Assembly: GCF_048771995.1 (NCBI RefSeq)
Contig: NC_133030.1
Location: 57,878,001-57,942,000, forward strand
Source of the DNA: Taeniopygia guttata
Lineage: Eukaryota > Chordata > Aves > Passeriformes > Estrildidae
Direction of reading: 5' to 3'
DNA: 64,000 nt
Shown here piece by piece: positions 9,150 to 23,800 of this stretch. Both the position numbers and the translations under genes were made by a program. Numbering within the stretch: the first letter of the stretch is position 1; every line of letters starts with the position of its first letter. The notes under the pieces are model-generated. The model ran no database searches. It saw only the letters and a list, made by a program, of their open reading frames with translations, and was not told the origin of the DNA.

Positions 9150-12100
9150 AACTCTTCCTACAGGGTACAGAAATCTGTACATTTAATCTGCAAGTACTTC
9201 AGACACAATATTGGGCCACAAAGTACCAGTAAAGGCAACAATATGTTCCATATATTAATGCAAGTTTTCTTGAAGCAAACTTCGGATGAAAAAATCTGGT
9301 GAGTAGAGTTGAAAAAAACACCCATCTTTGATAGTCTCACCTGAGAGTAGGGGGGGAGGACAGCACACATGAATCTCTCACAGGTCTTTGGCAATATTCT
9401 CCTGGTGAGCCTCATCATGGGGAACTTGGGACTTCCTATTGTTTTACAAGAGCAAGAGATTGCTTTTCTCACCCAGAGATTGATGGAGCACTGGGATATT
9501 TCAGTACTCAGAAAAAATTCTACTGATGTTTACTTCCCAACCATCATGTAGGTCATTAATCTTTGCTGAAACAGCAAATTCATGCATTCAGGAAAGCACT
9601 TTGGAATAATAATAATATAGGTGTATTGAGAAGTAACTGTGCCATCCTTCCCTTGCATTCAAATCTGTTAATCAGTCTTTGTTTTAGGGCATGCAAACAG
9701 GAGGAATTCAAGCTTTTCAGGGGACATGCTCTGTAAAATTAATTCCTGTAATATGGGTAAGGTTTCCTTTGTGGGAGAGGAAATAAGTGTGCAGAACAGC
9801 ATATAAACAAATACCAGAGGAAATTTCACCAGCCTGAGAGAGGCAAACAAGTTTGTTTCAATGCTGAAAGTTTCTCAGAACTTCAAAACTCTCCATGGTG
9901 CTGAGAAACTTCAGGAACAGCTCAGTGAAAGGATGGTGTCAACAGCCTCAATTTACAATCTGAACAGTAAGTACAGCAATCCTATTTCACTGACCAGGTA
10001 GAGGATATTTCTGCAGATTGCTAGCACAGTGGCAGCAAGGCAATTTTTTACAGTTCTTTTCAAGTCAGATGACTGAGCACAATGTTACCCAAGTTAGACC
10101 AGTGCACAAAAGTTACCAGCTGATGCAATTTTAACATTTTAACTCAAATCTGTATTAGCTGGAACAAGATGTTTCCATTTGACCACAGGTTCTTCAAGTA
10201 AATCAGTAGGTAGAGCTATTTCTTCCAGCACCTACATATTTCACAAAATTTAGATAATCATTTGCAGATTTGCCCCATCCCATTCTTTCCACAATAAACA
10301 TCTTCTTTGATTAATTACACCACAGATCTGTCTGACAAAACCACTTACTAGGGAAACTTAGCTCCTTGTTCACAATTTGAATATTTGAATGCAATTTCTG
10401 ATTTATTTCCTTTTGCAGAAAAAAAATAATCACAGCAGAACCCCAAGTGTTTTGGAAGGATTTTAGAGGGATAGAGACAAAGAAGTTTCTGGAAAGGTGG
10501 TCAGTTTGAAAACAGATCAAAGCTCCACAGGCTATGAAATAGAAAAATATGAAGACAGCGTATGCTGGAAGCAGTCACTGATGAGCTGCACTTGGCCAAA
10601 AGAGCACTTGAAGAAATAGCAAGATGAGGAAAGAAAAAAGAGCCAGGTACTTTTTTCGCCTCTGTATTGCTATTACAGTGAATCATTAAGGTCTCTTAAG
10701 ACACTCTTTAAAACCTTATTAAACAGGTTTTTGGTACTCTAGTTAATGCAAGTTGGCTCTCTGTTGGAACGATGGTAGCTTAAGGAGTTTTTAAGAGGCT
10801 GCTTCAGCAACCTGAAAGAATGAGTTTTGTCACAAAAAGAGATAAAAAACATTGCAGGAACTGAACAAAAGAACTATTTGTAAGAGAGGAGTCACAAGAA
10901 CTGTATTGTTCCTTTAAAAAGCAACCAGGAGTTGGTTTACCGAGAGTTTAAAAAAAATGAATGAAGAACAATTTTACAGGCTTAATTAAAAACAATTTAG
11001 ATCTTTTTATTAAACATGATTTTAGTAACAGTCTCACTGCTTTCATACCACTGCTATTATTATTGCTGGGAAAGCGATCATGTTCAGTGGTTCATTACAG
11101 CATGCTGGCATTACAGAACATGTCATGAAGAAAATGTGCATTAATAGCAATGCATTGCTGGTATCAGATGCAAACATTCGATGCATAGAGTAATATAGAG
11201 TTGTAGTTACTTGAAGAATTAATTACAACTTGTCACCATTGGGTTCTTTAGCATCAGAACAACTAGGAAATACATTCAATAAAATCAGAGTTGTAATGAT
11301 TTAGGCACTAGTTTCAAGAGATCAAAATAGATCAAAATAGGAGCCCATATTCTATGTATGGCTCTGTTCTTATTTGCAATATACAGAGTAGCAGTCATAT
11401 GTAAAAGCTCCAAGGTGGATTTCTTTTGTTTTGTTCTGCAGAGCTGCATGTTTAAATATATCAAGAAACAATAAAAAAATACATATAGATGTGTGTGTAC
11501 ATATGTATGTTTAATTTTATGTTTCAAGCAGCCTTGTTGTTAAGAAGGTGGCATCTTCAGGTTCAGGTGGATAATGAGGACTGCAAGAGATGCAAAGTTG
11601 CTTCCCAAGAGAGAAACCTGGCAAATACAAACTATGTGGAATATTTTAGGATCACCTATAAAGCAGCAAGGAAAGGCTTACTGTTTAGAAAGTCACTTAA
11701 ACAAACTTGTATATAGAATAACATCTCATTTCCATTACATGGAAAATATTTACAGTGTAGTTTTCCCATTTAATGGTTGTATAAATTGTCTAATCTACTT
11801 TTCACAGGGAAATGGGAAGGAAATAAAAATCAAAATGAGTGCAAAGTACAGTCAGGAGAAAATGAGGTCTATTGCATGTGGGTCTAACACATGTATTTTT
11901 TCTTCCCAAAATTGTACCTGAAAAAGTGGTGGGCAAGTCCAGCCCTACTGCATGCTGCATCATGGCAAAACAGTGTTTCCAGAGCCATGTATTGTGACTT
12001 GTAGGGAAAATTATTTTTTCTACCTTTGGACCACCTTTAAGTTGATATACTTCAGGTTATATATGTTAGTAGTGTGTCCCAGGCCTGGAAAATGTGTTTA

Positions 12101-15100
12101 ACCAAGGCTGTTTGACTAATGAGAGTGGAGCTCAGCACAAGAGTGCCCTGGAGGTGACACAAGGGGATCTTGGCAAGTGGGTGCAGTCGAGGGAAAAGAT
12201 GGTTGGCACTACTGGGCTGCTCTTGGCAGTCCTCTAGCCCCTGGGGTGGGTTTAGTTTCCCTGAAGCACAGAATCTGTCTACAAGCAGCCTTCAAATCAA
12301 AACCTCAGGTGTTTTGGTGAGCTCAGATTACTGGCTTCAGGACGTTTAGGTTCTGGGGACCTGAGTGTGCTGTTTGTCTTTGCTCTTCTTTGGTTAATTT
12401 TGGCACAGAATGCAGGAAAACTTAGTCAATGGAGTCTTGGGATGATTCTGGATTTTGAATGCTGGTTTTCCTTCATTTTAATCTCATATGGAAGTAGTGG
12501 TCCTGGCCCTGGTGAATTTAATGGCAAAAATTCCACTGACTTCAGCAAGGACACGACTTCTCAGAGAGACCATGCCTTTCCACCAGTAACAGCTTCATGC
12601 AGCCAAGAATTTAGAGGTAGGTCATAAAAATATATAGAAATGAGGTTACATTCCCAGAAAAGAATCACTGAAATAGTTTTGAAAATGATTTTTCCAACAC
12701 TAATAAAGAAAATGAAATAGACCATTTTATACTCTTGTCCTTAGGCTATGCCTTATACCATGATCAATATAAAAGAAAATTATATTTCCTTGATTACTCA
12801 TTCAAGCAGAAAATGAGCTCTGTTACCTGAAAATTTAGAAGTTTCCCATGTAATTGGATGGCCTTTGTACATCTTCAATTTTTGATGTTATTGGGTAGTT
12901 CATGTTATTTACTAAGATGTTTTAATCTAATCATTTCTTTGACAGGTAAAAATATCACTATTACAGTAGGAACATTCTCCTGACAGTGGAAACCATTTAA
13001 CAAATTAGGTGCTGAATGCAATTTGCTGTTCAGTGATTCAGAATATACAGTGCATGTGCAAGAAATAGTTTAAATATCAACTAGAAACTAACTATGCAAA
13101 TCACACAAAAGGATCCTGCATTGTGCAGGCTCTTTCCCCTTCTTACAAGAGTGCAGAAGACATTGGCAGGAATAATTTGAGAAAATAAATTGTATAGAAA
13201 TCTGTCTGCTTCAGAATTACAGGCTCTTCTTTCAGTGCTGAGCGCACTCAAAAAAATAGAGTTAAGGATTTGAAGGAGAGTGGATTAACCAGGAGTATTC
13301 ATCATTTCTCTCTGGTACTCATACAATAGTCATCAGTCTTGAGGGGTTATCTGCCAAAGACAGGCTGGTACCTTGCAAAGTGTTTGTAGGGAAGATCTGC
13401 CACCTTGGCTTGCGAGAGTGTCCCTGAGGCACCTTAGCCCTGGTGTGGGTCCTGTTTGGATTTGTCACTAGTGCACAGCAACACCAGCAAGTGACAAAGA
13501 GAGATCTCTCAGTTCCTGCAGCTGCTGAAGTTTCAGAACAGAAACTTCAGCCAGAGCATCCCCACTTGTTCACTCTTTCTTCCCCCACTGTTGGTGAGAT
13601 GGGGAGAAAATCAGAAAAGTAATAGTGAGAAAACTTGTGGGTTCAGATAAAGACAGCGTGATAGGGAAAGCAAGAGACACCCACACAAGCAAAGCTAAAC
13701 AAGGAATTAATTCACTGCTTCCCATAACCTGGCAGGTGTTCATCCATCCCCAGTAGAGCAGGGCCCCATCACACCTAACAGTGAGTAGGGAAAACAGAGT
13801 GTTTTGTTTTCTAGTTCATGCACAGAATCACCAAAAAGAAAATGCATGCCTTTTATCCTCATATTTCCCCCCAATCTATTTTTTATGTCTTCAGGCATCA
13901 GGCTCTGGTGTTGTCTGCTTGGCAATTTCCCCACTAGCCCTAGACTGTATTTTATCTTGTTTCTTGTGACTGTGTCTTTGTACATACACACTTCTGGGGG
14001 TTTTCCCTCTCAAAAGAGGTGTATTAGGCAGATGGTTTTAGTTTGCATGTTACAAAAAATTTGTCTGTATAGAATAATTGAATAGAGTCATTTTATGTGT
14101 AAAATTTGTTCAGCCGTGGGCCTCTCTTGAGAGGCCTATTCTTTTCTTTCCTAATGCCTACCACCACTATTACTGCATCTCTTCACAAAATAGGAAATTA
14201 ATTAGTGAGAAGTCTCTAATGTTCTTTTTTTTTTTTTTTTGGCTATTCAAGATAAAATAGCTTTGAGAGATAAATAGAATTGCCGTTTGCATTCAACTGC
14301 ACCCACCATTTCTAGTTTTTGACACCTTTTTTATTACATTTGTGACTGGTGCAGCAGAAGTAAGTGACTGCAGCTTCTGCTATGTTCAGAATTTACAATC
14401 CTGTGGATTCTGTGAATATCCTTTCCCAACTTCCTTCCTGCCTCCTTGTTTCATGTGAGGATCTCTCAGAGCTTTGCACTTCATCTTGTTCATGAGGAAA
14501 GAGTCAGAAAGAGATTAAGGTTAAAATGTCAAGTTTTCTCATTTTTAGGTGTTGATTTTATGTGTCCAGTCCCCAATCCTTTCAAGTGCAGTCTCCATTA
14601 TTGGAATCTCAGATGGAAGTTGCCCTTTGAAAACTAGTCATTGTTGCTTCTTGCTTTCTACATTCTTCTTAAAAATCTCTTTAAGCTGATGGGTGTGCCA
14701 GTTGCTTTCCATTCTAGCAGAAAGTGGGAACAATGGTGAGCCCCTCTGTTTAACAATTAATTGGAACATGGGAAGCTCCTTCAGAGGTCACTCTGAACGC
14801 CAGTAAAACCTGGAACTGTTGATCTCCTTGTGGATTGGTGTGTGATCAAAATAACCAAGAAAGAGTCAATGAAAAAGAGTGCTTCGAATATGAACTTGAG
14901 AGGAGAACAAAAATTGCTTGGAGCTTTTTGTAAAAAATATTTCTGGAAGAATAAAATGAAATTCCACGTGATTATTTCTCTGATCAGAGAACAAATGGTT
15001 TACGTGTATTCTGTAAATAAACAGCCAGAGAGAGACCCCACACAGTATAGAAACATGGGTTTAGAAAGAGCCAGACTATGAACACTCACCAGAAAATGGT

Positions 15101-18100
15101 TTAGTGGTTTAATGAGCACTTGAGTTAAAACCGTGGTAGATTGGAACTGGGGTCATTCAGGACCATCTTCATTTGGGTGTTGTGTATCTTCTGTTTCCTT
15201 TAGCAAAGCAACAGGTGAGATGTTCTCTGCTAATACATTGGCAGCATATTTTCTCTAATGTTCTATTACATTTAAAACCTATTTCCATTGAAGACTTTGC
15301 CTAAATTCCTAGTGACTCTGGAGAAGACCCACTTCTCTCTCCCCCCTCCCTCTCCTTTTGCTGGGATAGCTTCCATGTGAAGTTCCCAAGCTGAAGTAGC
15401 TTTGCCTGGATCAGGGGAGCTCCAGAGCCAGCATGAGGGACAGGGAAGGACCATGAGGTCCTGAGAAGGCAAGAGAGAGACACTGCTGCCGGTGATGGCC
15501 CAAACTGTCAGTCAGGAGGAGGTGTCCAAGTCAACCTCTGCCAGTAACTGCTGCCAGTGGGGACATTGATTTTGAGGGAAAATTGAACTAAACTAGTCGC
15601 AAAATGAGATCTGATTTAGAAAGCTGTGCATTAGAAAGATATGTGGTTAGAGCTACCAGGTTTTTTTACTACCTCTTTGTGGCAACACTGAAAAGAGATA
15701 CAACAGTTTCACTACAGTTATCTTTGAGGTGGCAAGCTGATCTTAAGTACCTGCAAAGTTCAAAAAATGAAGTTCAGTTGCTTCAATTGCTGTAAAAACT
15801 TTAGAAACCACTCAGCCTCTTCAAGTGCCTTTGTAACTCTCTACTCTTGTTCTGCTGGCATCATCTTCTGTGTTTGAACTTTGCTAGCTAGATTTGGGTT
15901 ATCTACTGTGCACAGAAAATGTATTTCAGCTTACCTGAGTATATTTGTTGTCTTGTGAGAGAGACTGAATTCAGAACAGCTGTTCTGGATGTCTGTTAAA
16001 GAACTATTGAAGAGCACTGGGTGTGACCAATTACATTTCATCCCCACACCAAAGCCACTTCATTAGTGATTGCTTTAAGCCAGCAGGTATTACCTATCTT
16101 GCCCCACTATCTGTCCCTTCCCATTGCTGCTTTCTGGTAAGCTGCAAACAGAGGAGGCAGCAACCATTTGCAAGTTTAGGTGGAGCAGATCTCATAAACA
16201 GGTATATGGCAGTAGCTGTTATCTTCTAGAATTGCATAGTTCACATTTTTTGCCAGCTGTCTTTAAGGTTGTTAATTCTCTCTGCTGATTTTTTGTGGCT
16301 TTATGGAAAGAGCAGCTTTCTCCAAGTACTCCTACACTATAATGTATGTTTTTGGGGTTTGTTTCCTAAACTTGTCTAGTAGGCTAAATGTAACTGGATT
16401 AAATGAACAGGAAAAACTAAAAGCCTCCTCAAAAAATACTTTTGACTAGTGTAACTGTAGGAACTGTGAATCCATTGTCTCTAGTCCTTAGTGTATGGGG
16501 AAGAATTCTTTTAGGGATAAAGTAGCAGGTTGGGGCCCTGGAGGGCATATGAGGTAGGTGAAAAGGAGAAGGAAATTAATATTAATGTCCTGGCCAGCCA
16601 GAAAAAAAATCCTTTCCCATGACCTAGCCATGGTTGTGTATTGGCAAGAAACAGCTTATGTTTGAAATTTTGGTATGAAAGGACTTAGTTTTTGTAATTT
16701 CTAAGCCCCAATTTCTCTGAAAGCAGAGAGCCTAGAGAAACAAGGTTTGATTTTGGGGAAGCAGAGTTGCCTCCTTTGTAACACCTGCCAGTAAGCTAAA
16801 ATCTCAGAAGAAAAGCAGTATTTGTTTATTATTGTTTATTATAATATATTCATTTATTTGCTACTTCAGAACTAATGTGTCTATGTACAGGTTCTGCTCC
16901 AGCAGGATATTCAAGGCCAAGGAGACCAAGGGAAGATAGAGGAATCTGCTGTAAAGCCATGAGCCATGGCTGGGACCTCTAGCTGGGAAGACTTAAGAGA
17001 GGACAGAAGGGAGTTTGAGCTGTGGTGGGGCGGGGAAATCCTTTGGACCTGAGAAACCAAGCCTCCTATTTAGTAATATCCTATATTACTGAGTGTGTGA
17101 TATGGAGACTGCTGGGTTTTTCATGTATGATTTTTATAGATGTTTTAGATCCATGTTGAGTTTCCTCTGGAAACCCAGGTTTTCTACATTTAAAAACCAT
17201 CTTGAATTCAAAATTACCTGTATTGAATGTGTATGTAATGAGGTAAATTGGAGGAAGAGAAAGTCACACAGAATCAAGAAACACAAGTGCCACATTCTCT
17301 GCCGGTGACTTTCAGCTCTGAACTTTAGTTGTCTCTTGCCAAGACTGCAACTAATTGAGAAGAGAATAAAACACTGCAGCAATTTTCAATCTTAATGAAT
17401 GTTGCAGTAATTTAATTTGAAATAATTTAAAACTTTAGTTGCTTCCTTCTGTGTGGTACTGGGGTAGAAGCTGTGATAGCAAAGCAAGGTGTTCACCCAC
17501 TGTAATCACAGCAAATGAGGAGAATATACCTTTGCACAAAACAGCACAGGGCTGGATAGTTTCCTCTAAACTCTTGTGGGTGTAATTGGGCTATTTATTT
17601 TTGCTAATGTAATATTGCATTCTTGTTTTCCTTAAAATCGACATCATTTTATGGATATGTGAGAAAACGTGGAGCTATTTTACAGCTATCAGCAAGTGTC
17701 CTTAAGGACAATGCTACAGCAGTAATGAGGTATATCAGAACCTGTAACCACTGATGAACAGTGTCCAGAAAGATTCTTTCTGCAGTTCTGCTCTGACCCT
17801 GCTTCTTCACTCCTCCTTCAGAGTGATCTTTTTATTATAACACCTCCAAAACTTGTAAGAGGTGGTAAAAATATTCTTTGTTAAGTGAATCCTCAAGTTA
17901 AGCCGCTCTTCAAATTGCTTATATAACGTGAATTTGCTGTCGTGACTGTGAGACCTGGTGCTAAATGCAGTGGGAGTGCTGGGGAGGAACCTTCATGCTT
18001 TTCTGGGCATCATCTGGCCAGTGCACGCATGGAATGGGCACAGTGTGTCCTCTGCTCCCAGGAGCTGCTCAGCTCTCAGGAATTTTAGCTGATAATCATG

Positions 18101-19658
18101 TAAGTAAATTTTTCTGTCTGGGACAAGACAGTCATCCAGGATGGGCCTGCATTGTCAAGTAGATAAATTTACTCAATTTATTCTCTACAGAAACTGCTTT
18201 TTGAATCTATCAGCACTAATGTGTTTTACTTCATGTACTTGGACACACAGGGGAGCGTAACATCCTGAACTACATCAGATTTGGATTATTTTTTCCTTCT
18301 GTATTGCCTCGAGGCTCCTTGTATCTGCTCCCCATGTGTGCTAGGCAGGTGCTGCTTCACTTACAAACTGCTGCAGCTTGGAGTCTAATCATTCCTTTTT
18401 ATGTGTGGAAACTCCTATCTTGACACTCCCATCTTGATAACTCCCCCCCCCCAAAAAAACCCTAGGTGGAAAATACATTAATTAAAGACCTTAATTTTAT
18501 AGCATGGTAGGAAATATTAATTTACATTATATATGTAAATATTTATTTTTATTATATCGTATACTTATATATATAAAAGAGAGAGAAGATAATGTGACTT
18601 ATTTTTCTTTGTCTGCTGCCAACCTGTTCCTGATTTACCATCATTTACCTAGATACTCTTCATTCCATTTGGTTATCTAACACATCCAATCTTTAAAACA
18701 ATCTGAATTTTCCTTTATTGAAGAGTTTTGTTCATGTTACCAAAAACAGCTGTGGCTCCTGAGTGGTGATCTGAATGAGGAGGAAAGATACAATCCACAG
18801 GTTTCCTTCATGCTGCTCCCAATGCTTGTTTTATTTCCAGGTATTTTGAGTAAAAGGCTTACAGGACCAGGGTCTGGCACAGATTGTTGAGGGGCTACAT
18901 CAGGATGTGATGTGATGTGCAAAAAACTAAGGGGCACTTTTATAGTGTTTAGCAGAAAACCTTTACTATCTGTCCCATGAGCCCTAAGGGTGGCTGGGAA
19001 CATGACCTTGTCCCTAAATGGACATAAATAGGATTACATAGACACAAGTCACACTCCATGTAAGAACTAATCATCAAAAAGCACTTGCGTTTAAATCCTT
19101 TTTAGCTTGCAAAAGGCTTTATCTGTTAAAACAAAAGGAAATTGAAATTAAAAGCAGCATTGTTTGGACCAGCAAAACAGTAATGTGAGGAGACAAGGAG
19201 GCTCAAGGATAGCACAGAGAAACAAGGTAGAGACAAATCTGATACTGAGAAAAATTGCATTAGCAAAAAGTAATTATAGAAGGGCTGACTGAGTGACAAT
19301 GCTATTACCTTGGTCTGGTTCTGGCTGTGCTTGCAGAGATGTTGTTAAAGGGGGCAAAGCTGTTTCAGCTCCTAATTCTGACAAGTAGTTTTGGGAAGTT
19401 GTGTAGACTTGAAGGTGTTTTGGTGTCCAAAATGCAAAGATGAAAACCATCAGGCTTTATGCAGGCAAATTTATAAGCATATTCATTTCTCTTGCGTAAA
19501 TTAAATTAATGCTTAGCAACTAATCAAGGATTTAGGAAGACATTGAAATGTATAACTGGATATAGACCTTGCTGTGTTCAATTTTTTTGAGTTTTTCTGT
19601 TGTTTTGGTTTTATGTTTGTTTGGTTTTGTGTGATTTTTTGGTAAATGCTAACTCAGT
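9150..19658. other. Intergenic, no gene seen
   Basis: About 10 kb of unique-looking AT-rich DNA with no exon or RNA gene I can support. Small items inside are a 10-bp direct repeat (gatcaaaata, twice near 11320), a perfect 11-bp inverted repeat with a 6-nt loop (13524-13534 with 13541-13551), a 16-T run at 14225-14240, a C run near 18445, and an A/T-only stretch at about 18515-18580. The stretch at about 11000-11270 has no repeat signature and could be an ancient conserved non-coding element, but one genome cannot show that. Confidence 0.45.
14786..14798. promoter_or_regulatory. Imperfect estrogen response element-like site
   Basis: GGTCA CTC TGAAC differs from the palindromic element GGTCAnnnTGACC at one base. 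One or two such matches are expected by chance in a window this long, so this is a candidate by sequence only. It lies about 17 kb upstream of the first ESR2 coding exon. Confidence 0.12.
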
Positions 19659-20290
19659 ATGCTGGTTTTGGCCAGGGTAGAGCTATTTTTCTTCATAGCA
19701 GCTAACAAGAGCTATGCTCTGAATTTGTGCTGGAGAAGGTACATCTTGGAGCATCAGTGGCTGTGCATGAGGTCCAACCCTAAGTGGTTGCAGCTTGTGG
19801 ATAAGTGCAAGCTGGAGCAGGAACAAAGGGAGAGATTTAAAACCATAAAACCTCACTCAAAGGGATCAGGAGTGGAGCTGGTAGTGGAAATACCTTTCAA
19901 TTGTGGTAACCATGACTTGAGTTGTATGTTATGGGAGTTGCTGCAGCAGGAGCCACCAGAAGCAGAGGAGGACAATCCTTACAACTGCAGCAGACACCCA
20001 ACCTGAGCTGCCTTTGGGGTCTGGTAACTCCCACAACACAGCACCTCTCGTGTCCTGAGTGAGCACCATACCAGATGGAGCACAAAATCATGGGCTGAAT
20101 GAACCTACTGGGCATTTTGTGGATGCTCGTGGTCTTTTATGGACATTTCACAGACATTTCCCATGGGTGGGCCACAGGCTAAGGGAATGTTATCTATGAA
20201 GTATATCAAACACTGAGAATGAGGATGGTGGTAGTGGTGATGTGTAGGACCTAAGCATGATGTGAATGATATGGGATAAGAAGTGGAGAT
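19659..20290 (+). mobile_element. Diverged LTR-element remnant
   Basis: The first 80 or so bases (tgctggttttggccagggtag...cttcatagcagct...gaatttgtgctgg) match the start of the LTR that begins at 20291. After that the two diverge, and the rest of this stretch is sequence of unclear origin. It is probably an older related LTR, or internal remains of the same provirus. The 115-codon frame at 19659 runs across the LTR-like start and is not a cellular gene. Confidence 0.5.
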
Positions 20291-20842
20291 TGTGCTGGTT
20301 TGGGATGGAGTTAATTTTCTTTATAGTAGCCAGTATGGGGCTGTGCTTTGGATTTGTGCTGGGAATAGTGTTGATAACAGAGGGATGTTTTTATTATCAC
20401 TGGACAGTGCTTACACAGAGTCCAAGCTTCTCAACACCCCAGCAGTGAGGAAACTGGGGCTGCACAGGAAGCTAGGAAGGACAGCCAGGACAGCTGACCT
20501 CAGCTGACCAAAGGTGTATTCCAGACCACAGGGTGTCATGCTCAGCATATAAAACTGGGAGAAGAAGAAGGAAGCAAGGGGGACATTGGAATGATGGCAT
20601 TTATCTTCTCCTGTCACTGTTAATGTGATGTAGACCTCCTTTCCTAACTGCCCATGGGAAGTGATGAATGAATTCCTTGTTTTGCTTTGCTCATGTGGGA
20701 GAATTTTGCCTTACCTATTCAACTGTTTTTATTTCAAACCACAAGTTTTCTCACTTTACTCTTCCAGTTCTCTCCCCCATCTCACTGAGGGGAAGTGTGT
20801 GAGTGGGTATGTGGTGCTTAGTTGCAAGCTGGGGTTAAAGCA
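20291..20842 (+). mobile_element. Solo LTR of an endogenous retrovirus, passerine type
   Basis: It starts tgtgctggtttgggatggag and ends ctggggttaaagca, the terminal TG...CA form. Internal landmarks in order are agttaattttctttatagtag, a TATA region at about 20546 (agcatataaaactggg), the primer-proximal phrase gaatgaattccttgttttgctttgct, and cacaagttttctcactttactcttcc. This arrangement matches an abundant songbird LTR known to me. It is degraded: the usual attaaactgt poly(A) region reads attcaactgt. I see no clear target-site duplication and no gag, pol or env sequence nearby. Confidence 0.75.
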
Positions 20843-23800
20843 TATATAAGCTTTTTTTTTAAGCATAAAAACCTTTCTTTCACATGCAGTAAAACAAAGC
20901 TATTATCCCAAATGGGCTCCAGTTAATTTGCTTTTCTTGAAAATGAGTGTAGCTACAGTGTATTGCAGAAAAATAACCCCCCTTGTCTGTGTTTATGCAT
21001 CTGGTATTTAAAAAACAATGCCAAAGCAGTTCATTTATTGTGATGCCCAAAATATCGAAGATGAGTACATTTCTGCTTCAGAGCAAGTGTTAATTATGTT
21101 TCAGGTTTTCCTGTGACAAAGATATAAAAAGTTTGATTTAGCCTTTTAAAAACCTCAGTGTTTGATGCCAGAAAATGTTGGTTAATTAACCTTCAGATTT
21201 CTGTGCTACATATGAGAATGCTTGGCTTATAAAATGATTCCATCATGTAAGAGCCTTAACTGCAGTGAACGACAAATTCAGAGGCTTGTTATGTCAGAAA
21301 GGAGGAGGAGGAACTTCTGTTTAGGTCTTGCCTTCAGAGGGAAAGGAAACACTGATAGTATCCCTGTAACCTTGCACTGATGAGCAGGCACCACATTGCT
21401 TTGGAAAGATTCATATTTGAGATCTGATGACTAAGTGGTGGTGGGCACAGCTGCTTTAGAATCAGAGATAAAGGAAAGAAGGAAAACAAATCCAGAACTG
21501 CTATGAGAAAATCTTGCTGACATGTAATGCTGTCAGAGCATTTATAAAGAACAGAAACCCTATTCAGTGTCATTCAGGTACGTGCTATATTGAATGAAAT
21601 ATTTATTATTGTAAATGCTGCCAAAGGTCTGCAATTGATAGTCTCTGGATTTATGAACAATAGCCTCTGCGAGAGAAATGAGATAGGTTAAATTATTGAG
21701 AGTATTAATTCTGGTTCCAGTGTGAATTTGTTCTTAAAGTCTATCAGTTTATGCAGATTAAGTGATCCTCCAATAGGCTTGGGGTTTTTAAATATGTGTG
21801 GATACAGAGAAAATGATGGAAGTTTGCTATATTTTAGGTCTTTGGCTTAAGAATCTTATTAGAATAGGATTGCTGCACTGAGAGCAGAAGGAGTATTTTG
21901 GAACATGCATGGTGTTTTAAGGTTTTTGGGAAATTTCACAAATAAATATACTAATAAAATGTAAATGCCTCTTCCAAGCATCATAGCAATTGGTATAACC
22001 TGATCCCAACCAAATTGGGGTTACTGGAGGTCTCTTGACTTGAAATTCCAACTCTCTCACTGATAAATGTCTCAGGTTTTGTTTTGACAGTTCTGAAGTA
22101 GTTTTCCCATTGAAGTTGGTGATATAGATTTGCACTCTTTTAATGAGATCTTCAGCTTTAAGAAGGATCTTCCTAATTAGACAATGAGATCCAAGCCTGT
22201 TTTTAAAGTTTGCTTTTGGCACTGCTAAAAGGTTTATTTAACAATAACTAAAGATTGGACAGCACATGTGTAAATCTTTATCAAACCCATCAAAACCTTT
22301 GCCTGAATGCTCATAAAAGACTTTTGGCTAGCAATGGCAAGAATAATCTGGTCTTTAATCTCACATGCTTTATAACTAAGGTTTTATTAGAGAAAATAAA
22401 TTTCAGCCTGGAGAGAGGATGGGATAAACAGCAAATTGTGCAGTTTATACCTTGGACTGAATGGTAAATGTGCTATTTCTTTCTGGGAAAGGGTTCAGCC
22501 TTGTCATATGGAGAATGATGCACAATTACCATTTGTGTGTAGAGAAAGTTCTGATATGATTATAGGTGGCATGACAAACTGCTTTTGAGCAAGAAATCAT
22601 TTACCATTTGCTTCTGATGTGCTCAGTGTTACCAGCAATGTGTTTCCTCATCCATATCCTTGAAATTCTTCGCTCATCTGTTGTCCCCACAAGAGGGGGA
22701 GTTCTAAGACTGGTGCTGTTAGTGAAGCAACAAATACATGTTGTATTTCTGATTTAAAGTTTGAAAACTTTTATCTGGTATTTGAGAACTTTATTAAAAT
22801 TCTTCTTTCAGTTTGTGAACAAAGTTCAAGCACTTCTCTGTGGCTGTTCTCCTTTTTGCTTTCCTTTCTGAACTTTCCTGTACCTTTTAAAATAAGATGT
22901 ATCTTGCACTTTGCAAACACAATGACTGTAACACAGCATTAGTGGAAGACAGCTGTAGTGTCTTCCTTGTCAGGCTGGTAACTCTGTGTGTAAGTGAACA
23001 GCTCAGCTTCCTCAGGCTTTCAAAGGAGAAATAACAATAAAAATTTTGGACCTGAAGGGATGGAAAAATCTGATGTTTCTTTTCACTTTATCTCCTCAGT
23101 GCTGTAAACCAGAACCAATAAATGGAGCTTCAAGTATTGCTGGAGAAAGTGGAAACACACTAACTATGTTATATAATTGAGAATTGTTTTGGCTGATAAC
23201 CTGAAAAACTTCAAATATCACAGGAAGAAAATGCTCATAGTTTTAGAGGTGTTCTTAAAATGTTGTAACTGCAGAATTGTCTTCAAGAAGTCAGCTAATG
23301 TGAGTGTCTATGATGATGTTCTGATCAAGAATGGATTAAAATAAATTAATTAAAACAACTATAAATTAGTATATGATTATTAGTATATGATCTCTTTGAA
23401 TACTCTTAGTTCTGGCTCGTGAATATTGGTTTAAAGGTAAAAGTAACAAAGAGCTTACAGTGACAAGAGATGGTGATCCAGGGGGCCGACCAGATTTTAT
23501 ATCCACTATTTTACTGTGCTCCTCTTCAGCTCTCTGCAGCATGCTTTTGCTAGCAGCAAGAAATATTCACATTACAGAGTTTACTGGTCTATTATTTGAG
23601 AGACAGAACATAAGCTCAGCAGGCAGAAATTCCAGAATATTTTCTCAGATTTCATTCTAATAAGACTAGGAGGGCATTACAATTCTGTCTTAATTAGTAT
23701 GTTAGACAAATGTCCATCTGTGAGAATCATTAACAAAATTCCAGCTGACTCATCTGAGACAGGGTTTTACTCACAATAAAAGGCAGGTTTTCATGTCTAG

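Noticed and set aside
19659..20006. 115-codon plus-strand frame as a cellular gene
   Set aside because: It starts inside an LTR-like sequence and has no domain.
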